This document shows, in pieces, positions 21,468 to 30,475 of a DNA stretch of 64,000 nucleotides. The notes beneath the pieces were generated by a model. The model made no database searches, was not told where the DNA came from, and saw nothing but the letters and a program-made list of their open reading frames with translations. Both the position numbers and the translations under genes were made by a program. Position 1 is the stretch's first letter. The number at the start of each line of letters is the position of its first letter. Source of the DNA: Furcasterigmium furcatum (taxonomy: Eukaryota; Ascomycota; Sordariomycetes; Glomerellales; Plectosphaerellaceae); contig BCIA01000006.1 of the NCBI GenBank assembly GCA_001599815.1, forward strand, positions 932,961 to 996,960, written 5' to 3'.

Positions 21468-23034
21468 GCGTGTGCGACCTGCCAAGGCCTGCAGCATGGC
21501 GGGCCTCGATCGCCCGAAATCAGGGAGTCAGGGATCTGAGCAAGCCTGATGGTTCAGCTGCGGTGGTTGGTTGCCGGCTGCAGGATGCCTGTCCCGGCAT
21601 CTCGCGTCTCCAGGTTGGTCATGGATCTGTCTACCCATGTTGCCGTGGCCCGTCATGTGTCGTAAACAGGCCCCGGGCAGCCGGCGATGCGATCTGGACA
21701 GGCCACGGCATCGTCCTCGACTCACTCGCGACGATCGATCTCAACCACCAACGTCACCCATCAGCACCGCTCATCAGCACTAATAAGCCTGGGCAACCGT
21801 TAGCCCGGCGGGTGGTCAACTGTCAATAGCATTGTCTCAGGGACCACATTGTCGCGGAGGACAGCCGGACACGTCCAAGCCAGCCACCACCGTCTCTGGG
21901 CCAGGTGACAAGACCTCGAGTCCGTGAGCGTGCAGGCAGGATCCCGAGCTGCAGGCAGCTTCAACCAATGTCACACCAGAATGCATTGTAATCAGTGTTT
22001 CCGAGATCCTGGACCCCGGCTGCATATTGCTTTTCCCGACCTCGCCCACGTAAACCTGTGCGCTGCAGGGGTTCAGTTCGTTCCCCTCACTTCCAGACAG
22101 CAGGCAGGCGGCCCTTCTTCAGACGTCCACATGATGCGATTCTTGCGTCTGGGGTAAGACGAGGTTCAGTCGAGGGCGGGCAATGTCTGGGGCGTTTCGA
22201 CAGCCATCGTCGAGACATGCCAGAGTCGAGCCCCCAAGCCACTTGATACACAGAATCCCAAAAGAAGCGTTGAATGGGCGCCATTCGGCCAGCCTCGCTC
22301 AGCTCACTCGATCCGTCAACGACGGCAAGTGTCTCACCCGTCCCAGAAGTACGCAGACTTCCCTCAGCTGGCAGGCCATCCATCCATCTCCCGATGCGCC
22401 TCACGGATAACGGGCACCAACCAACGGGCCACCGCGGAGGCCGGCATCAACTCCGCCTGAGCGCACGTACAGCATCTAGTTCTGCAGATCGCCAGCCTCA
22501 GTGACGGCAGGTTCCACATGCATCTTCCCCTCCTTGGATCCCCTTACATATCCTGACAAAGGCTGTCGTCCCGGGCCCTCGGCGGGCAGCAAATCAGGCA
22601 CCCCGTAGCCCCTGGAAGTGAGCATTTGTCGACGCCCCGGGGTTGCACGACATGTTCCCCCCCCTGTGAGACATGCCGCTGGTGAAAGCCCGCAAAAGAA
22701 ACAAACGCAGACGGCGCTCCCCCTAGCGCGTAGCCCAGAGCTTGGAAAGGCACTTCGTTCCCCCCTCTCACGTGGGGAACGGGCAGCCGATCTCTTATTC
22801 CCAGCAGGTATTAGGGGTCTATGTACGTCCCCCTCCCGATATCTTTCGGCCGTCTGTTGATCTCCCGGCCCTCCGTCGTGCTGAACCACGTTTTGTCACC
22901 TGTCTTGAGCATCCATATCCTGGGGAGACCGTTGGCTTGGATACCTACTCGAGCACCGCAGTTCATGCAAGATCACGGCACTGACATCATCATTCTTCAT
23001 TTAAAAGGCTCATTCCAGTCCAGCAGCTGTGGAT
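21468..23034. other. Intergenic region upstream of the Zn2Cys6 factor
   Basis: About 1.57 kb. It contains the 3' end of the pyrophosphatase-like gene and the promoter of the regulator. Open frames are short and without recognisable motifs. Confidence 0.5.
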
Positions 23035-25719
23035 ATGGCGGACCAGACCGCCTCGAGCGACGACCGGGTCCCCAAGGACAGCAGCGCCAACCGCTCCGCC
23101 TGCACCGAGTGCCAGAGGCGGAAGCAGAAGGTGAGATGGCACAAACATCCCCCTCTCTTGGCCGCCCTTTCTCACTCACCCCGCTCATAGTGTAACCGGC
23201 AATGGCCCTGCGACAACTGCCACAAGCGCAAGGTCGCGGACAGGTGCAGCTTTCGCCCCGAGGCCGAGGTCAACAGCGCCTGGACGCCCTCTCAAGATGT
23301 GAGGCGCAAGCGTGAGAGGAGCGCCGAGAACGGCGGCGAGGACTGGGATGCCGGTGAGGGCCTCGAGGCCATCGGCTACACTGCATCACATCTGCTCGCC
23401 AGCCTTGAGATCGGAGGGGTACGTTGAGAATCCCGGGCAGACACCCTGATGCCCATCTTCTGATCACGTTTAAGCAGGCAACCCCCAAGAACCCCAACGT
23501 GGAGCAGTATCGCCTCGATCCCAAGGAAAGCCCGCAGCTCCAGCGCGCCATCGACACCCTGCCTGAGCGGTCCATCGTTGGTCCGTGATCCCTCCTGGTG
23601 CTGTCGCGGGAAACGCTCCCCTGGACTAACATTTCCCCCCAGACTCTCTCGTCCAGAACTTCCTCGACAACGTCAACTTCTACTACTACGTCGTCTACCC
23701 GCCCAAGTTCCTCAAGGAGTACGAGCAGTGGTGGCAGGACAGGACCAGGGGGGGACCGGTCGGCGTCCCGTGGACATGCCTCCTCATGATGGTCTGCGCG
23801 TGCTCCGTCCAGCACACGAGCGCGGAGATGCGGCGGTCGCTTGAGAAGGATCTCAAGTCCACCGTAAAGGACCTCTCAGATAAGTACCACAATGCGTCCC
23901 GAGAGCTTCACAGCGTCATCCCCGTCGGCCACAACCACATGGTCACCGTTCAGTACCTCTTGCACTCGTGCTACTGGTTCAAGGCTGAGGCGCGGTTTGT
24001 CGAGTGCTGGCACGTCCTCGGCTCTGCCGTCAGAGAGGCGCAGATGCTGGGTCTGCACAAGGAGTCCACCGCCCGCATCTCCGACTTTGATCGGGAGATG
24101 CGGAGGAGGCTCTGGTGCATCGTCGATGCCTGGGACTGGTGAGATGCCCTTGTCGCTGAACTGAAGTGACTCGACCAAAGCTGACCCCGTCCAGGCTCGT
24201 CTCTGCTCTCCTCGCTCGTCCGATGTTGATCGACCGCGCCGACTCGGCCGTCGCCCTTCCCAGCCTCACCCTCGAACAGTACCAGACCTCTCCCCTCCTC
24301 CACATGAAGCTACAGTCCGATCTCGTCGCCAGGATCTTCAACCGCTTCGGGCCTCCCAAGCTGTTCACCGATCCCGCCGACATCCAGGAGTACCAGATGA
24401 TTCTCGAGGCGTTCATGAGGACGTTCCCCCAGTCCTACGCCTTCGAGAACCCGGACACCAGCGAGGAGAAGCAGTACCCCTGGGTTGCCCTCCACCGGCA
24501 CTACATGCACACGTGCACGCTCTCCATCGCCCTCGGGCCCTTCCGCCCCTTCCTGGCCAAGTCCATGTCGAGGATGACGCCCTCGATGGACCTCACGTTC
24601 CGCCGGGACGGCATCGACTACGCCCTCCGGCTCATGAACGCCGTGCACTCGTTCTTCGAATGGGTCTGGGAGCGCGACACGACCTTCCACTTCGTCCCGT
24701 TCTGCATCTTCGACACCGCGGCGCTCCTCTGCTCGGCCTTCCTCCACGACGAGGACGGCTCCCTCCCCCGGAGGCACGAGGTCCTCGCCTCCATCGACCG
24801 CGCCCTCATCACCCTCAAGCGCCTCAGCACGGCGACCGACACGGCCAAGACGCCCCTCGACATCCTGCGCCGCCTGCACACCAAGATCCGCGCCGTCGCC
24901 CCCGTCCAGACCTACTGGTCCGAGGACCCCCGCAAGCGCTCCAAGCTCGAGGACGTCCCCCTCCAGCCCGGCGCCCAGTCCGCGCCCATGTCCATGCCTT
25001 ACATCCACGTCGGCACCGGCATCCACGGCGGCGGCCTGGACGGCGGCCAGCACAACGGCTACGGCCACCCCAGCCTCTCGCCCGACTACTCCAACGGCCC
25101 CGGCTCCTCCGGCTCCCGCACGATATTCACCCTCCCCAGCAATGAGACCATGCCCTCGACGGCCCCCCAGAGCCTGCCCGGCGCGATGCACTGCTCGATC
25201 GAGTCCTCCGCGTCCTGGACGTACATCCCCAGCAGCAACGACCACGTGTCCGCGCCCCAGCACCAGGTCAGCGCGCCCATGGCCACGGGCGCACTCGACG
25301 CCCACGGAATGCTCGTCTCCGCCGCGCCGCAGACGTACGCGCCCATGCCGCAGGCCGCGCCGCCGCAGGACCACACCGCGGCGGCCATAGGCTTCGAGAT
25401 GGTCTCGCACGACATGGGCGACCTCGCGGAGATGTGGAACTGGGAGAGCCTGGACCTCGGGTTCGGGTCGAACCCGATGTTGCAGCCGCAGCAGCAGCAG
25501 TATCAGCCGCAGCAGCATCAGCCACAGCAGCATCAGCCGCAGCCGCAGCAGCAGCAGCAAAAGGAGCAACAGCAGCAACAGCAGAAGCAACAGCAGCAGC
25601 AGCAGCTCGAACAGCAGCAGCAGCAGCAGCAGGAACAGATTCACCAGCAGATTCACCAGGACCACCTGCAACAGCTTCACCAGCAGCTTCTCCAAGACCA
25701 GCTGCTGCCACACCAGTGA
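23035..25719 (+). CDS. Zn2Cys6 transcription factor with polyglutamine C-terminus
   Basis: Five exons (23035-23130, 23191-23418, 23478-23580, 23643-24138, 24195-25719) give 815 aa. A Zn2Cys6 cluster occupies residues 23-51 (CTECQRRKQKC, then WPCDNCHKRKVADRC; spacing 2-6-5-2-8). An intron splits the cluster between Lys32 and Cys33, a common position in this family. The middle-homology region (fungal_trans) spans about 150-420, with the typical AREAQMLGLH-like helix (VREAQMLGLHKE) and RRLWCIVDAWDW. From about residue 737 the protein is Gln-rich (CAG/CAA runs), with His and Pro interspersed, a plausible activation domain. It is a nuclear regulator with unknown targets; no biosynthetic or catabolic cluster is next to it. 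Confidence 0.9.
25482..25715 (+). repeat. CAG/CAA trinucleotide repeat encoding the Gln-rich tail
   Basis: Imperfect CAG/CAA/CAT repeats encode the last 79 or so residues of the regulator. On the other strand the same repeat makes a Leu-rich phantom frame. Length variation between isolates would be expected. Confidence 0.9.
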
Positions 25720-26716
25720 TTCCTGTTCGTGGAACGGCGGACCGGTACTTGGCTTATTTTAATTTCTGTTCTCCTTTTTCTCTAGTTACTAAAAATGGCA
25801 CGGCGGGAGGGTATTTTGGCTTTTAGGCAGCCCGCATGCATCTGATATTATGATCATAGATGCTCCGGCCGTTTGGCTTGTTTGCACCTGTCTGTTTTCT
25901 CGGAATTGAATATGATATATTGACCATCTGAGTGTCTTCTCTTCGCGGGTGAACATCCTTTCTCTGGCATCTCCGGTAGTTGTCGGTTGTCCCGATAGAG
26001 TTTCGCTTCCAAGCTCCGGAATAGCCACATCATCCCAGATAATACGGCAACACCGAAATTCCATGTTGGCGGCAAACATCGCCGGGTATGACATGATGCG
26101 CCAAGCGCCGTGCCGCCTGTGCCGCAATATCACCGTGGTTGGCGGAGCTGCCGCGGCCAAGTATTCATCGTTCGCCTCCTCCGCACTATGGAGTCCGTTA
26201 ATGTCGATCCGACAAAGTTCCTCGACTCCCTGCCAAATGTGTCGATATCCGCACGTCATATGCGGCACAGTCTGCCAAAGTGTCAAGGTCAGGCCACCAC
26301 GCCTCCTGACAGGGTCCTCAGCAGTCGACGATCATGACTTCAGATATTGGAACCGGTAATTATGGCGGACATCGTCTCAGCAGATGGCAACCTGGGTAGG
26401 GGATTATCGAGACCAGCTGCCTCCTCTCGAGCGATTGCCTAAAAATAGAGGCTTAGGAGGAAGCGGGAATGACGTCTTGTCGTCAAGTCGTGTAAACAGA
26501 CAAAGTGACAGCCCAAAAGGCAAACGTCGAAACGACAACATTGAAGCATCCCAAGTATTTAATAGAGCCTTTCAGCCCGCAGTTGACCAGAATAATCTCC
26601 CTCGCCATCAAAATACTCAGCTTCCTATTTTACCCATAAACATCAAGAAACTTTCACAATCCCCAAGCAACATAACCTCCAAACCCAACCTTCACACCTC
26701 GACGGCCACCGCCAGC
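25720..26716. other. Intergenic region with the promoter of the secreted Cys-rich gene
   Basis: About 1 kb. The left end is the regulator's 3' UTR. Base composition is more AT-rich than the flanks between 25840 and 26060. The right 320 bp contains the promoter and leader of the next gene, including a TATA-like element. Confidence 0.5.
26556..26564 (+). promoter_or_regulatory. TATA-like element TATTTAATA
   Basis: It lies about 150 bp before the start codon of the secreted cysteine-rich protein, at a sensible distance given the A/C-rich, ATG-free leader that follows. Strong TATA boxes are typical of highly expressed, regulated secreted-protein genes. Confidence 0.5.
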
Positions 26717-27136
26717 ATGCACTTCATCACCACCCCAGTTCTCGTCGCCATCCTCTCCTCCCTTGGGTCTGCGTACGAGTTCGACCTGGTCACCGGCGAC
26801 TGCGAGACGGGCTTCGGGTGGACCGGCGGCGGCTTCCCCTGGGACAATGTGAAGATGAAGGACGATGACAACTGCGATGGCTGCGGCTTGCTCGTCGACA
26901 ACGAGGTCTGGAACTCCCCCAATCCCTGCAAGGAGTGCGACAGCGGCGAGAAGTTCGACTACGTCCTCTCCGACGATGGCGGGCGGGACATCTACTGGGA
27001 GGACAACCGGGACGAGGTCCTCGGCCATTGTTCCGAGGGGAGCAGGGACTGGATCAGCTGCAACACGGAGAAATTCGGCTGTGCTGGTATCATTCGCTAT
27101 CACTGCGAGGTTGAGAAGAGCTGTGCCGACATCTAG
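26717..27136 (+). CDS. Small secreted cysteine-rich protein (effector-like)
   Basis: An intronless gene of 139 aa. Residues 1-19 form a clear signal peptide (MHFITTPVLVAILSSLGSAY, cleavage after SA or AY). The mature part is acidic, Gly/Trp-containing and has ten cysteines, including two CxxC pairs (NCDGC and PCKEC), an even number that suits five disulfides. There is no membrane segment or GPI signal. I do not recognise a family; size, signal and cysteine density match fungal candidate effectors or other small secreted proteins. The start is the ATG directly before the signal peptide; the same frame is open for 111 codons upstream, but that upstream part is A/C-rich leader-like sequence. Confidence 0.75.
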   Translation: MHFITTPVLVAILSSLGSAYEFDLVTGDCETGFGWTGGGFPWDNVKMKDDDNCDGCGLLVDNEVWNSPNPCKECDSGEKFDYVLSDDGGRDIYWEDNRDEVLGHCSEGSRDWISCNTEKFGCAGIIRYHCEVEKSCADI

Positions 27137-27686
27137 GCCGCGACGGGGCTGATTCTCGGGGGGCATTTGCTCGAGGACATTATCGACGACGAGTAGTTTG
27201 AGGAGGGCAACTTGTGGAGGATTCGACTGCTGGCTGATAGTCTCAAGATGTAGTTGACAAGATTCTGGATATTTGATAACATGGCCCAGCTCTGACTTGA
27301 CGGCCACTAATTATCACTTCGAGTGCAGATGGTTCACCTGCCGCATCCAATGAATGAATACTTGAACCTGAGGTCTGTCACTAAAGTCCACTTACAATAC
27401 ACCGAAGTCGCCTGGGCCCGGACTGCATCGACGAAGCCATGTTTGATACAGACCAACATTCCGTGTATCCGTGGATATGGGCCGGCATTGGCCAATCGGA
27501 GTGATTCAGCCCATTGTTGTTGTTGCCTGCAAGGCTACAGCTACAGGGTTCATCGCCCTTATTTAGACCAAACCCGCCCGAACCCCGCGACGACCTCGAC
27601 ACCGCTCATCCGACAAAACTCTCCGGTGGACTGCATCTGCCGAGACCAGGATAAAGATCAAACTGCTTCACACTGCCTCTCTCAAC
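27137..27686. other. Intergenic region
   Basis: The 3' end of the secreted-protein gene and the promoter of the next gene. A plus-strand open frame (27323-27709) overlaps the next start and has no recognisable features. Confidence 0.5.
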
Positions 27687-29393
27687 ATGCAAGACAGCAG
27701 CGGAGTTAACATTGCGCCCCCGTTCCTTCGCATCCCTCCAAGCATCCGCAGCCGGATCTACCTCCTTGCCGGACTCCCACAGCATCACAACCTCTATCTC
27801 GACGCCCCTCAAGATGCTCGCCGGTTCAGACGTACCGTCAGTCGCGCTCCTCCAGTCCTCTTGGGCAATTACACTTCTTCCCTGCAGTATGAGACCGACG
27901 AGATTCAAGAAGGGCTCCCCCAAGTTCGAGCTTTGCTCCTGACCTGCCGAACCATCTCTTCTGAAGTGGCCGGCCTCCTCTACGCTGAGAACACATTCAT
28001 CACCCAGGACCCAAAGGCCGTTGGAAAGCTCTCCGCAGCCGCCCTGAGCAACCTCAGGAACCTACATTTCCTCCTACACCATGTCAAGAAAGCCCGTCCC
28101 TCTCACGCCTGCTTGGCGTACTATCCGCACGCTCGGGAACTACTCGATCTCCGGGGAGCCTCCTCCTCGGCGGCGCATGGCGTTCTGGATGCCTGGGTCG
28201 AAACGGCAAAGCTCCTCAGTCGACATGTACAGCCCGGCCAGTTGAACCTCTCGCTCGTCTGCGAGGTAGCAGACTCCTCAGCCGACCAGGTCACGGCGAC
28301 TCTCCGACTGCTCCCCCCCTTGGCCAGCTGTAATCTTCGCCTGGGCCCCTGGCGCAACAAAACCATGTCCGAGACGGCGCGGGTTGCTGCCCAGCGGGCC
28401 ACGGTCCAGCGCGACGACCCGGGACCGTTCCGGTATCTCGATCTTCCCACCGAGGTCCGTCTCCGCATCCTCGAGTACACCGACCTCGTCACGCCCAGCG
28501 CCGCGCTGTACTGGAACTGGTGCAAGGGGTACAGGATGGTCTGGGAGGGCCGTCAGCGGGCACGGGTCAACAACGGCGGTAAATCCTGCGATGTCTCCAG
28601 AGCAGGCTGCTTCTGCTGCAGGAACCACGCGTCCTACTCGCCAGACTGCCACTGCTGGCGCGATCCGCAGGCCCTCTTCCTCGTCAGCAAGGCCGTCCTC
28701 GCCGACGCCAGGGACGTCTTCTTCCGGTCCCACCACATCAGCGTCGGCGAGTACTGGGCGGGCGCGAGGGACCGGCCCAACGGCCTGCAGTACCCGGCGA
28801 CGGACTTCTTCACGGACGGCATGACGGCAGCATCGATCCCGCTCCTCCGGTCGCTCAAGGTCTCGCCCTTCGTCACTCCGCAGGAAGCAGACGGGAAGCA
28901 CGCCCACGACACATGGATGCGCACGATACAAGGCATCCGGCGGGCGGGCCTCGGCCTGCGCTACCTCAGACTCAGCACTGACTGCCCCAAATCGGAAGCA
29001 TTCGATGCCCTCCAGGATGTCGAGGCGGGGGAGCAGTTCGAAATTGTTCGGGGCGTTGTGCACGAGAAGATCTGGCCCCTGGACGCGGGGGACACGGTGC
29101 GTCTGCCGTTCGGCACGCGGTATCTGATCGTGCAGCTCTATGGCACCTCAGTGAAGGCGGTGTACCGGGTGCGCGCGCTACACGATCCCCCTCCGCCGGC
29201 GGCCGAGGAGCTGGAGGATCCTGGCCCGCCCACTGCCTCGCGCGTCTTGCGGCCGCATGGCGGCGCGCCGGGCGAGGAATGGGTCGAGGAGATATGGGTT
29301 GAGAAGGTTGTTCGGCTGCCGGTTCTCTCGCAAGAGGTGAACCCTGAGTGGCTCGAGTACATGGAACAGGTAGATGCCCAGGCCGCCGCGTAG
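27687..29393 (+). CDS. Duplicated F-box-like (2EXR-like) protein A
   Basis: An intronless gene of 568 aa. It contains two copies of the same unit. The first starts FLRIPPSIRSRIYLLAGL (about 13-30) followed by LLLTCRTISSEVAGLLYAEN; the second starts YLDLPTEVRLRILEYTDL (about 249-266) followed by LFLVSKAVLADARDVFF. An LPxE[IV]R..I[LY] helix followed by a helix with a hydrophobic/Arg pattern is typical of the fungal F-box-like/2EXR families, whose roles are mostly unknown; some act in SCF ubiquitin ligases. Between the two halves of the second unit lies a Cys/His-rich insertion (CFCCRNHASYSPDCHC). The gene at 53668-55368 is a clear paralogue with the same layout. The C-terminal 150 residues are acidic and Pro-rich. 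Confidence 0.75.
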   Translation: MQDSSGVNIAPPFLRIPPSIRSRIYLLAGLPQHHNLYLDAPQDARRFRRTVSRAPPVLLGNYTSSLQYETDEIQEGLPQVRALLLTCRTISSEVAGLLYAENTFITQDPKAVGKLSAAALSNLRNLHFLLHHVKKARPSHACLAYYPHARELLDLRGASSSAAHGVLDAWVETAKLLSRHVQPGQLNLSLVCEVADSSADQVTATLRLLPPLASCNLRLGPWRNKTMSETARVAAQRATVQRDDPGPFRYLDLPTEVRLRILEYTDLVTPSAALYWNWCKGYRMVWEGRQRARVNNGGKSCDVSRAGCFCCRNHASYSPDCHCWRDPQALFLVSKAVLADARDVFFRSHHISVGEYWAGARDRPNGLQYPATDFFTDGMTAASIPLLRSLKVSPFVTPQEADGKHAHDTWMRTIQGIRRAGLGLRYLRLSTDCPKSEAFDALQDVEAGEQFEIVRGVVHEKIWPLDAGDTVRLPFGTRYLIVQLYGTSVKAVYRVRALHDPPPPAAEELEDPGPPTASRVLRPHGGAPGEEWVEEIWVEKVVRLPVLSQEVNPEWLEYMEQVDAQAAA

Positions 29394-30475
29394 CCGAGAC
29401 CAGGCGGAGGAGAGCTACGCAAAATTGACTCGACTATCGATCAAGCCTTGCACGACGATGTGCCGGTTCCGGGAAGCTGAGGCTACCTGGCAAGTGCTCA
29501 CAGCCCATCAGACGACAGATGCCATCTCAGCTCCAAAGTCTCAACCCGCGAGCCATTGACGATGAGGTTTGCGCGAGTGAGGCTGCAGCCAACTTGGTCA
29601 AGTGAAGATGCCATTCGCCTTTGCAGACACATCAAGCCTGCGCGATGCAAAACGCAAAATGCAAATGCAAAATGCAAAAAACGAATGCATCACCCGTGAG
29701 TCAACCTACCCTTGGAACCAGCCCGCAGGCCAGTCACATGCCCTCGCCACGAACCGAACGTCCCATCCCGTCGCCTATCCCAGGCACGCGTCAAGCGCTG
29801 CCGTCCGCCCTGCAGCAGTGCTGCTCCAGCAGGATGCGTCCAAGCGAACCCAGAGCTCGGGATTGGGGCTCGAGGGAGAATCCAGCGACGAATGGGATGC
29901 CGCGGCCGGGGTGCGACAGGGATGGCAGCAGTTGTGTGCCCACCAAGGAACCCAGCTATCCCCTCATAGTCCGGCGCCCAGGACGCTGGAGGAAGCCCAG
30001 ACATGCACAATGCAGCGGAAAGGTTCGCCAATGGAGGGGTGCGCCGCGGCGGATGCAGCGGGCGAAGGTGTCTCGTGTTGAACCGGGTGGGCTCTTGTCA
30101 AGGACGAGAGGCTTGTGGAGGGGGCCCGACATCAGGAAGTGCTAAAAGGAGAAGGGTGGCGAGAGGGGTTTAAAGGGTGTGACGCTCCCCGGATGGTGTT
30201 GCACTGCTTGTCTGTCCTCCGGATGCCCCTGCACTGTCACGAGGCTGTGATCAGTTGTCTTCGCTGAGTGTCACGGAACTAGAGCTGCTGTGCCTCCGCC
30301 CCTGATCTGATCGTCACGGCACTCAACCTCGATCTCTCTCCCATTTATTGACGATGGTGTTCTGAAGATCGACGGCAGGTCACCACACTGAGCGAGCGCC
30401 GTGGCCGAGGGGCAATATCGACGATCCAACAGCGCCAGATCAGCTTTCTATGGCGGCCGCGCCGCTCTCCTCACC
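29394..30475. other. Intergenic region upstream of the lipase
   Basis: About 1.08 kb with only short overlapping open frames. It contains a short A-rich repeat and the lipase promoter; the 75 bp before the lipase ATG is open in the same frame but lacks another ATG. Confidence 0.5.
29644..29689. repeat. (AAATGCAA)n-like short tandem repeat
   Basis: Imperfect repeats of ATGCAAA/ATGCAAAA occur about five times in a row. Simple sequence. Confidence 0.7.

Noticed and set aside
24310..25713. Open frame of 467 codons on the minus strand with a poly-Leu start
   Set aside because: It is the antisense of the Zn2Cys6 factor; the poly-Leu run is the complement of the CAG repeat.
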